This document shows, piece by piece, positions 45,341-57,452 of a DNA stretch of 64,000 bases (positions within the stretch are counted from its first letter, which is position 1; each line of letters opens with the position of its first letter). The DNA comes from Siphonodentalium dalli (taxonomy: Eukaryota > Mollusca > Scaphopoda > Gadilida > Siphonodentaliidae). The notes beneath the pieces are model-generated. The model was not told the DNA's origin and did no database searches. It saw only the letters and a program-made list of their open reading frames with translations. The stretch spans positions 282,899,426 to 282,963,425 of the forward strand of contig CP136063.1 of NCBI GenBank assembly GCA_032622095.1, given 5' to 3'. Made by a program: the position numbers and the translations under genes.

Positions 45341-46027
45341 AATGTTTTCATGATACCAAGACAGATCCCGTGCATATAATCTATAATGAATCCATGTGTA
45401 ATATTGAAATGTGCCTTGAAGATGAACCAGTTTGGTCCTTTTATACCATGAGATGGCTTTATCTTCTTTGTTCTTTGTAAATGATCTAATGCCTGATTAA
45501 TGTCTGAGATTTTATGTCAGCTTCTGTGCGTGTGGGACCTGTTGGATCATTCTTTTGGAAAGGAAAAATGTGACAGTTCCCGCCTTTTTCTGTTTGGAAA
45601 GACTCCCCAGGTTGCATGCAATACCAGCAGCTATGATTTCCGTTGAACTGCATGCTGTTTGTGATTAAACATTTAGCAGGTAGATCAGCAATTCATGACA
45701 GCAGAAAAGCTTTGCATGAAAATGGAGTGTTTTTGTCATCGACACAAGTAAATCCAGTGGCCAGTGTTTTGAGTTCTTCGTTCAAACAGGAAACTCCACA
45801 TCATAGGTTTTGATGAAGAAATCCAAATACCATAGAAAATAATATTTTCACGACGTTTCCTCTCCTTTATAGGAAGTTCGTTAATCAGCAAATATACTGG
45901 CCACATAGAAACTCCTGAACTTTTAAAAATAGGTATACCATCCGTATTCATTGAGAATGAAATATTGTTTGGATCCCTGAGGTGTCCTTTATCAAACATT
46001 TCCTTGTAATTGGTACCATCATATATG
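45341..46027 (-). pseudogene. EnSpm/CACTA-like transposase, Tnp2 core
   Basis: From the MITE at 46028 the minus strand reads DGTNYKEMFDKGH, NISFSMNTDGIPIFKSSGVS, MWPVYLLINELPIKERKRRE, IIFYGIWISSSKPMM, then after shifts DLPAKC, MQFNGNHSCWYCMQPG and HGIKGPNWFIFKAHFNITHG, DYMHGICLGIMKT. NTDG-P-FKSS--S-WP-----NELP, the C-x2-C near QPG, and DYMHG--LG are the hallmark blocks of the tnp2 transposase family used by EnSpm/CACTA elements. Asp of NTDG and Asp of DYMH are likely catalytic. The frame stops exactly where the tandem array begins. Confidence 0.85.
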
Positions 46028-46472
46028 CAAGGCTCAAAATAATTATTTTTTAACTGACTGCCAAAATGACAGGCACCAAATGGATGTTGTTGGTCATTTC
46101 AAAATGGTGCCTGTCAAATTTTCAGATGTACTGTATGAGACAATATTTAAATTTCCAATCGACTTATTATTTGTCAATGATGCGCACATTTTAGTCAGCG
46201 TCCAATTGCCACCTGGGAAAAACCCATTTTATTTTTGTTTTCAAAAGTTCAAAAACTTTACGTCAATTAATAAATACACATGCAATTCAATATAATTATA
46301 TTCACTATGAATTGATCTGAAATTAAAAAAGAACTATTTTTTACTTTCAATGTCCTATTTGGCCAGAAGTGGCTCCTTGGACAGATACAGATTGACAGAT
46401 ACAGAAGTGCACTGGACATAAGCTATTTTTTGTCGGACAATGACCGTGACCGGCCACTTATTTTGAGCCTTG
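46028..46472. mobile_element. hAT-type MITE, copy B
   Basis: 445-bp element with ends CAAGGCTCAAAATAA and reverse complement, flanked by the 8-bp duplication CATATATG (46020-46027 and 46473-46480). Same family as 11283-11762, sharing also the subterminal GACAGGCACCAAA-type motif. It splits the EnSpm transposase frame. Removing it and one CATATATG yields HILSDIYDGTNYKEM with no gap. Confidence 0.9.
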
Positions 46473-46480
46473 CATATATG

Positions 46481-47029
46481 TCACTGAGGATATGATTCGT
46501 GTTCTATTTATAATGAGTGAATCTGTGGCTCCTTATAGTGTTAACAAAATCCTTCCTTCTGAACATTGTCTGTAGTTGAGATACAATTGAATGCTGTATG
46601 AAGTAAGCACGACTTCCAGTAGCTGTGTGATCTCTCTGGCAACTATTATTATCACACTTGGCATCAGCTGCATTCACATGGGTATAGCAGAATGTACAAT
46701 AATGCTTGACTATAGGCATACTAACATACTGCTGAATGTACTTCTTCAAGCCATGCATTGAATTGGTTAGTCTTGAGTTAGCAGCTAAGAATAAATTCAG
46801 TATGTTGAGAAAAGCAACCATTAGTTCATCTGACACTTGGAAACGGACATATTAGACATAGCAGAAGCAGCACGGATACACCAAGAAAACGATTTGATCC
46901 TGGATATAACAGGGTTTTTTCATTCTTTGCCATCTCAGGATCGCACACAACCTCAGGTTCATATTCATAATTTATCGTTTGTGCAATATGGTCTGAGAAA
47001 ATTTGCAGGGGCACACATTCCTCCACCAT
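46481..47029 (-). pseudogene. EnSpm/CACTA-like transposase, N-terminal part
   Basis: Two frames joined by a one-base shift near 46,830: KTLLYPGSNRFLGVSVLLLL then SDELMVAFLNILNLFLAANS, HYCTFCYTHV, CDNNSCQRDH and YFIQHSIVSQLQTMFRRKDF. LYPGS----VS-LL, a C-x2-C plus C-x4-C zinc-binding cluster and YFIQ-SI--QL are typical just before the tnp2 core. The start codon is not certain. The region upstream of 47,029 shifts frame again and is cut at 47,226 by the next transposon. Confidence 0.75.
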
Positions 47030-47273
47030 GTCACCTCCTTTCTCCTGACAAGCCTTTTCATGGAGATCAGAAAGAAGATTTTCTAAGTCTTTGTCTTCAG
47101 CAGGTGCTCACTTTCAGCAAGTATGTGGTCTTCACTTGGCACAGTTTTTCTAACCTTTGGACTCCTTGTAGATGACTGTGAAAAGAAGAAAAACAAAACT
47201 TAGCAAATACAATACAAAATCATGAGGCCAATATAAATAAATAACTAGATTCTCATCCAATTTCTTTTCAAAA

Positions 47274-47770
47274 TTGGGTTCTGGGTGGGGGGGGGGGGGA
47301 ATTTTATTGTTTATTTTTTATTTTTCCCAACAAGGTACATTTATGATAAAATTGTACATTTCGAGAGACATAGCTACTGTATTATGGTCCATTCAATTGG
47401 TACCCTACTCATATAAAAGTTTGTGGGTATTGCCTATTGGGAATGCTGCCACTGTGTATGAATATCATTTACAATACTGCTATAAACAGATCAAAACATA
47501 AAACACTTCAACAATAAATGGGTCATTGATAAATAGATAAAACAATTCAACCAAAATTGGTGCAGTAAGATTGATTTAAGTAAATAATATAATATTAATA
47601 GTATGAAGACATGACATTGACAGAAGTGTTTCAGGCAATGATGTTATTAAACAGTATTTGTCATGACCAATTCATACACACTGGGATAAAAGGAGAGCGT
47701 TTCTTTTAGACAACTTTATTATAATACATGTATAATACTAAACTCATGAACAAAACAAAGAACAAAACTG
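47274..47770. other. non-coding part of the TIR transposon
   Basis: A 10-G run at about 47,287 and AT-rich sequence. No supported coding. Confidence 0.4.
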
Positions 47771-48379
47771 TCAGAAGCCAGTTGTTTCTAAACGCAGCAA
47801 TCAAATAAGACATAATCAGCGATATGCCACTATTATAGTGATATTTGACTATAACATATTCATGTTTCCTTTATTTGCGTCGGGAATAGAAGACGGCGCA
47901 TACCAGTGTACAGCCAAATGTCACTTATAACAATATCGCAGCGAATGAACAGTCTTCCGACAAAATTTGTTGTGCAATCTTTTGCGCCAGCTTTGATATT
48001 CAATAATATTATACTATTTCTAATATATCCCGTTCTAAATAGCAGGATGACTCAATCGCTCCTTCATAACAATATTTCAACTAATTACATGCTAATTGAG
48101 TTGCTTATCGTGTGCCGTCATGATTAATAATTCTCCTGGACAAACTATATGCATGGTATTGAGTTAGTGCGATCTGATTTTGAATAATATTTGTGGGAAA
48201 TATGATTTTGGATTATCCCTCTTTTATCAAATTAACAAAATGGTAATGGTCAAATACCACTATAATAGTGGAATATCGCTATAATAGTGGAATTCAGGAT
48301 GTGCCTGACCTGATAATAATACTTGCATATATTAGCGATTTATTGCTTGCTGCGTTTAGAAACAACTGGCTTCTGACAG
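47770..48379. repeat. inverted duplication of the transposase 3' end
   Basis: GTCAGAAGCCAGTTGTTTCT and the following bases at 47,770-47,806 recur inverted at 48,340-48,379, where they encode the last transposase residues (CACQKPVV). Nearby CCACTATTATAGTG at 47,827 and CCACTATAATAGTGG twice at 48,255-48,292 add further palindromes. The region can fold into a large hairpin. Confidence 0.65.
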
Positions 48380-50905
48380 GCACACTCTGAACAGATAGGA
48401 TATTTTCCTGCGACCTCACTCAAGTCATTTTCACAACCACAATAATAACACACTGACTCAAAGCCTGCTGAGAAATATGGAATTTCAATGGACATGGTAC
48501 ATGTTAATTACGCCGCATGAACACATTTCTGATCACATGATCTTCATCGCAATCAATTTCGGAGAAGGGTAGTTTGAAGTTCTGTTTTTTGGCTTCGTTT
48601 TAGTTTATACTTTGCATACAAAACACGTGGCGCCTCACATTCGGAACATAGAATGACAGTACCCACATTTTTAGCTGTTTGAGCACTTGGATTGAATGGT
48701 ACACCATGACTTTCCGAGTTGGACTTCGAAAGTGATGGGCGATATTTCTCTGAAGTTGTCTTACCATACACATCGTCAAATGGTTTGTATTTATCAGCAG
48801 AATGTGGTTCTGGATCAGGTATGAAATGTAGGTTTTGAAATAGTTCATCAGACAACTTTGGGGCTTTGCAATATGTACATGACGCCTTACCACATTTTCT
48901 CACCCCAAACATGTAATGTCGAATAATACAGTGGCTTGAAAGAAATTTATTATACAAATCTTTGTCTTTCAACACTTTCTTTGTTGTTCCATCTTCAACA
49001 GCAATGGACGGGTCAATTCTTTTGATGTTTGATTTTAACTTCTCAATGTGCTCATTAGAAGATGCATCAAACACCTTCAGAGTTGACCCCTTCCAGCTGA
49101 GATGATTGAACACTTTTGCAACAGAGATTTCACCGGATCAAGACTCATTGAAACTTCGGTTATTAAATTTGGTTCAGTTTGTGCCAATGTCTTTATGCCA
49201 GTTACATTAGAATGTTTTTCAATTTGGATTCAAAGCTATTGGTGTTTTGTCTCATTATTCCAACAGAATTTAACCCAATATTTAAAACAGACATTATTCT
49301 CTCTGCCGGACTTTTCCAAGAGTTACTTGGAGGAGTTGCAAAAATCATATCAAGATCAAGTTCTAAGAACAAATTTATGAGTGACATTTGGACCGAAGCA
49401 TAAGTAACCCTATGATCCGGGCCACCATCTGTGTACATCAACAATATTGGCTTCACAGTATCATTAATAGGAAAATGGGTCATGAGGACAGAAGCCAACT
49501 CTGTCATATGCCGCCAAGGACTGGACGGTTCAAAACAAGAGTCTTTGATACCGACAAAAAGTCGTTGTATATTTCTGATCTCCCGCTGTTGTTGACTCGA
49601 AGATCCCATATTAAATCAGGATTCTCAGTATCCAAAATTTCACTGACCCGTTTGTCAACGTCACTTTCACTTGCGGTGAGACTTGCTGAATTATCGCCTG
49701 TTAACCTGCGGTAGGCCTCCCTCAGGAAGGAAGCTTTGTTGTGAATAGCTCGTCCAAACATTGATAGGAATTCTCTCCTCATGGACCGTGTGTGGAACTT
49801 TGGTAGGTCCTTGACTAACTCGGCAGATATTGATGCATTTTTGTTGAGGATTTCACCTTCGGTTGATCCTTCGGGGATGCTCCATATGAATGTCAGGTGT
49901 TCATGAGCTCCTGTATATGTATACTTCACACATTTCTTTGGTACAATCAGGTTGTTGATAAAATCATGACGACGATTGGCGTCTGGGGGCGCAAAGTCAT
50001 TCACCAAGATAGGTACAAATGAATCGGCTTGATTTATAGCAGTTCCCAGAGCAGAAAATTTAACAGCTGACGGACCAATTGCTGCTTTCGGCTTCAAGAC
50101 GTCCCATCTTTGTTTATCACTGATGTTAACTTTGACATCGTTGTGATGTTGAGTTTGTTCCTTTTTTTTGAAAAGATAGTCGGCGTAACGTTTAAGATTC
50201 TCGGCAATTTCTTTCAGGATAGTTTTTACACCTAGCCATTGCTCCCTTTGAAGAAAAGTGTTGTCCGAAAGTACAAAGAGAGATGTAGAATGGCTTCGTA
50301 GTACAGTTTCTTGAAGAAAGGCCTCGTCGATTTTTCGTTTCTTTTCCAACTGTGGGCGTCTGTAGCCTTTCAGATGTGACAGTGATTTTGGCACAGGACA
50401 TCCACGGTTGTCAAGTGTGGAATGATTTTCGTCGACATACCACAGGGTATCCGTAAGTGTGTTGATGAATTTTTTTCCGACAGTATCAACATTGGTCCTC
50501 AAAAACCCGACTTTCTGACTGATTAGCCAATCGATGAGGTCATTCCTCAATTTTTGCTTATCAGTCAGGGAGTCTGATTCATTCTTCGCCTTCGGGGGCA
50601 GGTGTGTGGGTGTATTTTTTACATTCATCAATATCTGCTACAGGTGTGGATGGGCTGCATTCGGTGTGAATTGTTGCATTTCTACCGGCGGTCACAAGAA
50701 CACGTGATGAGAAATGCGAATCGGGTGCCGGTTGTTTTCCGTCTAACGAACCGCTAGCAAATTCGTTGTATAAGTCGATCAACGTTGTGGTTACATTATC
50801 TTTAATGTCACTCTCTGGCGTCGCATACCAGTCTTTTACGACTTTATTTAGAGGCCCATGAATACTGACAATTACAAAAACCATCATAAAATATGCGTAC
50901 ATCAA
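48375..50905 (-). pseudogene. DDE-like transposase, frameshifted
   Basis: Minus-strand gene in pieces: 50905-50579 (disordered N-terminus), 50631-49504 (a 375-codon frame), 49609-49202, 49190-49115 and 49113-48553, joined by one-base shifts near 49,560, 49,225 and 49,115. Central landmarks are LLMYTDGGPDHRVTYASVQM and PPSNSWKSPAERIMSVLN, giving a D...E pair like RNase H-fold transposases. The N-terminal half includes DIWDVLKPK-like and VNDFAPPDANRRHDF segments. Past them are RHYMFGVRKCGKASCTYC and a C-terminal Cys cluster (CYYCGCEND, CSEC) ending near 48,375. Similar multi-copy proteins occur in marine invertebrates, but I cannot name the superfamily. It is decayed. Confidence 0.6.
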
Positions 50906-51092
50906 TTTTAGGAAACTTCAAATTGCCGGTCACACTAAAACGTGTTGCGTCAGTGCGCGCTTAGAATTTCATCATTTTTGACCCCGGGCGTGATTTTGTG
51001 AATATATGGAAATAAATTTTTTAGGGGCGGCCCCTAAACCATAGGGTCGGGCGGGGATGAGAATCTAGCCATTTATTTATATTGGCCTAATA

Positions 51093-51282
51093 TTCATTGT
51101 CCTAATTTCTATTCCTAATCCAAGAACAAAGATACCAATATTAATTTACTTGTAATTTTCCATCTGCATGTGTTTGAAGTTTATAGAAATTGGAATTCAT
51201 GTATAAATTCTGATATAAAGTCTACAAACTGACACTCTTTGGACTGTGTAATAGCTACTAGTACATGTATAATATACCGGTA
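51093..51282. other. no gene seen
   Basis: AT-rich flank of the TIR transposon. Confidence 0.4.
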
Positions 51283-51434
51283 TACACAGAACCACATGCG
51301 TGTGCAAACGCTTTAGTGGATATGGCATATCATTGGATCACGTCATGAAAGCACGAGAGGCCTCGGGTGCTATAATCCCATGATCGAACAAGTGCCATAT
51401 CCAAACATTTGCACAAACATGTGGTTCTGTGTTT
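51283..51434. mobile_element. fold-back MITE-like element
   Basis: ACACAGAACCACATGCGTGT and downstream GGATATGGCAT recur inverted at ATATCCAAACATTTGCACAA and GTGGTTCTGTGTTT. Arms are about 55 bp around a central AGGCCTCGGGT palindrome. Non-coding. Confidence 0.7.
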
Positions 51435-52636
51435 ATTACACACCTACCCCCTACATTTTTTTTTTTTGCGAATGTTTACTACTTTAATTGGTTTTGGTCT
51501 GAAGATTTTCCATGCATTAGAGGCCGAATAATACTCTTCAAAAGAACTTCTTTGTTGTTTGTTTCACTTCCAGCCCTCAAATTTAGAAAAAGTGTCCCAT
51601 GGCAAATACAATGATGTGGCATGTTAGATTCCAAATGTTGCCACAGCATTTCCCACAGCAACTGCTTATTGTCATGGGCAATTTCGAGGACTGGTTTGCC
51701 ATTGTCCATTTTGACATAATTTACGCATACACATGTCCGTCGTGTCGCGTATTTACTAGTACACCGCAAATGAAAAAAACGGATCCATTTATAATTAATT
51801 GTCAACTTCCGTCTATTTTAGAGGATTCCGCATTGTGTTATCGCCATTCTATGATGATGTGCCCGACACCGAATGTTGCCAGTATGTTGGTCCATGCATT
51901 TTGATAGGGCAATATCGGAGTTTATTCAATTGTATTACGGGATTTCATTTAGAATTTGATGTGCTAAATTCTTTGGATTATCGGTAAAATGATCGATCTA
52001 CGCCTGCTACAAGAAATGCACAGTGTACTTAAGATTATGTGAGATAATCGGATCGAAACTGGTACTCAAAATCGAAAATGATTCGATTCGATTCAGATGC
52101 ATCGCAGGGCCCTAATATAGAGCCTTAGAAGTTAGAGGAATTTGCTCTTTTTACAGTTTTTTTTTTTTTATTATTATATTAATATTATTTACTAAAATCT
52201 AAATGACATGTTCAAAATCTAGTTTGAAAACAAGTACGTCGATCTGCATTATTATATTTGTGATTTAAATTAGCAGGAACTCTTTTAAAAGGTTTGGCAG
52301 ACGATATTTTACCCAAATCATCGACACTGATAACTCGAAATAAGGAAAGAGAAAAATCTGAATTGAAAATTTAAACAATCAAAGACGGTATACTTACAGA
52401 TAATTAGACGTAAAGTGATAAACGACAGTTTTTGTGATAAACCAGTTGATTTACACAAATGATACTACGACGTGTATGCCAAAATATATGGTTGGAATGT
52501 ATAAACCTAATTCGCGGCAAGTATAGTTCAATTTCCGTACGGGTAGTAAAAAAGATAACTAGAATAAACGGAACGAAATCAAATTAAATCGCGAGTGTAA
52601 AACAAACAGATCACGATCATATTACGCTTTGACATA
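51435..52636. other. no gene recognised
   Basis: A 108-codon minus-strand frame (51479-51805; NYVKMDNGKPVLEI, CICHGTLFLNLRAG) has ordinary composition but no domain I recognise. The rest is AT-rich. Confidence 0.3.
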
Positions 52637-52766
52637 CAGTAATGCTCTAATTAATCGACTCCTAATTAAACACAGCAGAATTATGGGTAACTTTTCAGGA
52701 TTTAGTCCTGAAAAGTTACCCATAATTCTGCTGTGTTTAAGGAGTCGATTAATTAGAGCATTACTG
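52637..52766. mobile_element. TA-flanked fold-back MITE, copy 2
   Basis: A 130-bp near-perfect palindrome starting CAGTAATGCTCTAATTAATC, flanked by TA. Same family as 24849-25010 but lacking the central loop. The two arms are almost identical, so it is probably young. Confidence 0.88.
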
Positions 52767-52856
52767 TACACACAATGATGGCTACCAAAAAACTTAGTAA
52801 CACGGCAAACTAAGCTTTAAAATTACCTATTTTTAATTTACATTGTGTCTATATAC

Positions 52857-53112
52857 ATGTATAATATATTATATATTATATAGTTAGGCTATTATATATA
52901 GCATACTAGCAGATTAGCCTGCCACTATATTATATAGTTAGGCTATTATATATAGCATACTAGCAGATTAGCCCGCCACTATATTATATAGTTAGGCTAT
53001 TATATATAGCATACTAGCAGATTAGCCCGCCACTATATTATATAGTTAGGCTAGCATACTAGCAGATTAGCCCGCCACTATATTATATAGTTAGGCTATT
53101 ATATATAGCATA
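52857..53112. repeat. 54-bp tandem repeat, ~4.5 copies
   Basis: GTTAGGCT recurs at 52,883, 52,937, 52,991, 53,045 and 53,090. Unit 54 bp with TAGCATACTAGCAGATTAGC. The fourth copy lacks 9 bp. Confidence 0.9.
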
Positions 53113-53542
53113 ATGAATGGTTGAGATGGACATTGGTATTGGAAGACGGGCAAAAGTACATTGGTCATGCACCCAATAGGCCTATATTAAGCACTTTCTA
53201 ACTTCTATGCTGTTTGCTGTATAATGTTCAACATACAGACGCACTTTCCACATGTATTGTGCTTCAGATTCACATTTCGTCCGTTATATTTTAGAGCCCC
53301 GAAATGAAAGATGTTCGCCGCGGCATTACCCCACTCTCCCCTAACATCTTAGAAACCTAGCTACTGTAAATTTACCCTTCTCACAAGAAAGGCTTGAATC
53401 CTTCTTCTTGTGAAAGTAAACAAATGCATACACAAATATGGATATATATAAAAGTATATAAACTTACCATTGATATATCAGCCTCCTCAGCATGGGCCAT
53501 CAAAAAACAAATAATGATATAAAAGACAATGGATTCAAATGC
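53113..53542. other. no gene seen
   Basis: No supported feature. Confidence 0.4.
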
Positions 53543-53874
53543 CTTAATATCCCATTGAAAGCTCCAACAGAATTGAACGCCCGGTAATATCTGATAAAAA
53601 AACATTGAGCGATCGACGTCACTTCAGTTTTCACTCCAATATACAAAAATGTTTAAGCGTAAGGCATTTTACATGGTGTAATCGAATGTTTACCGTGCGT
53701 TCAATACAAATAATAAAAAAAAATACTGGGCGTTCAATGTTTTTTTGTCAGATATTACCCGGCGTTCAATTGTGTTGGAGCACTACGATTTTAAATCGGG
53801 CTTGTATGTCGAGAAAACACAAGAAACAGGGGGACAAACGCTAAGCGTGGCTTTCAATGGGATATTAAGGTATC
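53543..53874. mobile_element. fold-back element with one expanded arm
   Basis: The left arm (53543-53610), CCTTAATATCCCATTGAAAG to AAAACATTGAGCG, recurs inverted at 53728-53874. The right arm carries about 70 extra bases between TGTTGGAGC and CTTTCAATGGG. Non-coding. Confidence 0.7.
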
Positions 53875-54549
53875 CAAAACATGTCTTTGTTACAAAATAA
53901 GACATGGTATAGTTGGAAAAATGTGCTTTTGATCGCAGACGTGACATGTTTTTAGCACGAAAATAGGAGGTTTAACCTTGATTTACGAGAGAACTACACA
54001 TGGCACTGAAACGAAATTAGTACGAAAATGTAGCGAAACATACCCCTCATCGAGGCAGGCTGGCACCCGGGCTAGGATTTTGACACAATTGGAGGGAAAG
54101 ACGAAAATATACGTACCGTAGTCAAGCTGAGGCAATAATTAAGCGACTTTTATTTATTCAGATTACCGCGTATCAGCGTTCACTTCCGTCCGCACACAGT
54201 GCAGATGAACATTTCATATCAGATTTCAAAATCCACATAACCGACAGTTACTATCATGCATGACAGAGAGACCTGGTCACGTGAATCCTGATTGGGTGAT
54301 ATAATTACATGTATGTCTTATACTGTTAAAATTGGATTTCAACGGAAATTATATTCCATTACATTTATGAATTGAAATTGTTTCTAAACCGAGATTTTGC
54401 TTAGTGGATCCGTCGTTTCTTCAATTGTGTGTGGATTGACTGGCTTCGTTTGACGCTGTATATAGTGTATACGGCCGCGGCAAATTTAAGTCAGAGGTTT
54501 TGACGGAAATTTTATTCCTGATTTATAAACTATCTAAACATTTCTCAAA
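53875..54549. promoter_or_regulatory. upstream region of the 54.55-kb gene
   Basis: No coding. It precedes the first exon of the plus-strand gene and would contain its promoter and 5' leader. No TATA box or initiator can be singled out. A slightly GC-richer patch is at 54,460-54,490. Confidence 0.25.
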
Positions 54550-54939
54550 ATGACAGAGATCACGTTCTACTGCATACTTTTCATGGAAGACAAGACAATT
54601 TGCACCAAACAGACAGCGGATCTCACATTCAAGGGTGGAAGAAATGTCAGTGATGAAGTTGAGTGTTCGTTTCAATGCTCAGAGTTAGGTGACGATGGTC
54701 GACAGGTGCTTTTCACGAAAAGTTATGTTGGAACTATTCTTTACACAACAACAGGTATGTAATTTTCATTTTATTTACTGCTTCGAAGATGATCTTGTGA
54801 ATGCATTTTTATAGAAAGTCTGATAACAGCTAGGCTGTTGACATATGCATGTGTTTTGTCATTGCTATAATATATCACAATAATAATTATAAAAATATAG
54901 AATGACCCAAAAATGGCAAAATTTGTAACATAAATTGTA

Positions 54940-55400
54940 TTGTATTGTATTTATTTCAGGCAAGATATGCCCATATATAGTCATACATACAACATATAAT
55001 TACAAATTAAATATAAAGAAGTTGATTCCAATGATTGAATAGATTTGACCGATAGATCAGATCTGAGTTACAAATAGCATTCAAAATACTGTTTAAAGAT
55101 TTATAAATTCTTACAGGAAATCCATACACACCCTTTCGAATCAACACTGTCAGAGAACACATTCTGTCACCTACAAACATCCCACTCGCACTACATGATC
55201 TCTCGGAACCCATAAATTTTCTATATGCATTATTATAACAAACTGTAAGTTTTCTATAACAACGTTTGGTATAGTTAATCCAAAGATGAGCACAATATAA
55301 TGGAGATACGAACATTTTAAATAAATACTTTTTCACATTAGGCGAACATTTTAAAACTTTCTAATAAGCATATTTGAGTGTGAGCATATAGACCGATATT
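54940..55400 (-). mobile_element. LINE (non-LTR) RT C-terminal fragment in intron 1
   Basis: The minus strand encodes YLFKMFVSPLYCAHLWINYT, AYRKFMGSERSCSASGMFV, ICNSDLIYRS and LFNHWNQLL, matching the region after the RT palm of invertebrate LINEs (Y-SPLY--HLW---------L---YN---R---G--R-CSAS-MFV). It ends in an ATTGT microsatellite (about 54,937-54,955), which looks like the 3' tail. It is 5'-truncated, as usual for LINE copies. Confidence 0.75.
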
Positions 55401-55771
55401 GGCGCATAATATTATCATCGGAAAATTCGTGGTCTAGTTATAATTAACTGTTTTCATGGCCACCTCCAGATTAAATTTATATATATACATGCACCTAATA
55501 TATTATGATTGAACCCAGTGAAATTAACCCATGAAGTGTCCCAATTACCATGCAGTTATCGCTAAATACATTATAGATTTCATATATAAAATTGATATTT
55601 TGGGTCCCCAATTGTTAATAATTTTTCCTCAGGTGTCTTAAAGTGGCACTATTAAAAATTAAAGTAATATATTTACTAAAATGTAAAGCCCAGGGGCTGA
55701 ACAGTGGCAAATATATTTAATTCGACACAGGGTTAAATTATTATTAAATATACTCGCTGACCTCTGGTGTC

Positions 55772-55799
55772 GGGGGGGGGGGGGGGGGGGGGGGGGGGG
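55772..55799. repeat. 28-base poly-G tract
   Basis: An uninterrupted run of about 28 G inside intron 1. The length may be an assembly estimate. A Pro-rich frame on the opposite strand is an artefact of this run. Confidence 0.95.
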
Positions 55800-56532
55800 A
55801 ATATAGTTCGACAGTGAACGTTCTTTAGTTTCGTAATTATAGCCCAAGCTACAGTGGGTAGCCCAGCTAGTTGTTATATCTATAAACCCAAACTCGGTTT
55901 ATTCACCTAGTGTTTACACCCTAGAAAGTATAATGCCATTTTAATTGTGAAATACATGTAACTACTGTAATATACTAACAACAAACAATATAAATTTTCA
56001 CACTAAAAAATTTACAATATTGTCAATGTTACAACTCAACTTTTATGTGAATTGAGTTTTTATTTGGCCCTTAATTATCATTTGCAAATTGTTATATGTC
56101 CAATGAAATCACATAACATTTGGAACAGCTAATATTAACTGTCAAAATAAAAACTTGGCCCGTTTCAGAAAGTGGTTATTGAGTTAAACTGAACAGGAAA
56201 CATTAACTTCCATAATTCATGCCAATTGATCACTATATTTGAAATTAGCCTGAATTATGTGCACCTCTGAAGACACAATAGATCTATACAATGTATGCTT
56301 GCATGATGTATATTATTTTTTTCTCCAAAAAATTGGCTCAAAACTTCAATTTGTGCTTCATGTCATCAAATCATATGTTACAATTATGAAAATATATATT
56401 ATCAAAATATATATGCAAAAACAAATACTAAATTCTGCATATGAAAATTTGATTTTCATGTCACTTTTCTCATGGAATGGCCAGGAATGGCCCTGTATCC
56501 TATATAACTTGTGAATCATAATTCTTTTACAG
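55800..56532. other. intron 1 remainder
   Basis: AT-rich sequence leading to the polypyrimidine tract and acceptor at 56532. No other feature. Confidence 0.5.
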
Positions 56533-57296
56533 TCAAATCTAGATCCTCACGGGTTTAAAAAGCACTCCAAGAGAAGTTAAATGCAAACAAAGATGTTGAT
56601 GTTAGTGACCTGTTAGAACTTGGTCGATCCTTGCAAACATAAAAAAAGAGGGTAGCATCTTCTGCTGTGAAGGATGCCATCGAGGCAGAAAAGAATGCCA
56701 TATCTCAACAAAAAAAAGAGTGAGCCACTACCGAGAGAGAAAACAAAAACAAACAAGATTCAGGAGCACCAATGAGCCTAAAGAAAGATGTTGTCCAGAA
56801 CATGGCTACACATCGCTGGCTTCGCTGAAATGCCCTCAACTCCCGGCACAGTTTCTCCTCCAACCATCAGATACATCCACCTCACAGATCCTGGCACAGG
56901 CAAATGAGGTGCTACACCGTGAAACCTGTTCAGAAATCCTGAATGAGCCTGCGGTCACAAATAATGAGGTTGAGAGACTCTATGGGGTCATCAGTGGAAA
57001 AGACCAGCAGATAGCAGAGTTGCATCAACTTCTCAATGAGAGGAATGCAGAAATTGAAAGGCTGCAGGAGCAGATTTAAAAAACAATAGGTATCTTATAA
57101 TCTATCAAAAACATAAGTGTTTTTATCACATAATTTGGCCATAAAAGCAGTTTCATAATTATCGGTAATAGACACGTTTAATATCAACGCGTGCGATGAC
57201 GTCACGGCGTTCTTCAAATAACTTGCGATCGCTGTAGTTTATGATTGTTGTTTTCGATGAATATTTCGCATTGCTTCGGGTTTATTTGATCATGTG

Positions 57297-57452
57297 ATAA
57301 AAGGTATCTCACACTCGTCCTATTTTATACGTAATTTATCAACCTCGTCCTCTAAATTCTATTTGAGCCTCGGTAAACCTCGGCTCAAATCGAATTTAGT
57401 GAACTCGGTTGATAAATTCCGTATAAAATAGCAACTCATGTGAGATCCTCTA
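57297..57452. mobile_element. palindromic MITE in intron 2
   Basis: A ~155-bp palindrome: GGTATCTCACACTCGTCCTA at the left pairs with ATGAGTTGCTATTTTATAC and TGTGAGATCCTC at the right. The hinge is CCTCGGTAAACCTCGG. A single arm, CTCGGTTGATAAATTCCGTA, also occurs at 12,500 inside the 2.2-kb element. Confidence 0.7.

Larger units (their letters stand above)
47226..51092 (-). mobile_element. TIR-bounded DNA transposon, superfamily unassigned
   Basis: Terminal repeats of about 34 bp, AGGCCAATATAAATAAATAA... at the left and its reverse complement at the right, allowing one or two mismatches. They enclose a minus-strand, frameshifted transposase (48375-50905). No convincing target duplication was seen at the edges. 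The transposon lies immediately upstream of the EnSpm N-terminal part and may have cut it. Confidence 0.65.

Noticed and set aside
55659-55847. Proline-rich frame
   Set aside because: Antisense translation of the 28-base G run.
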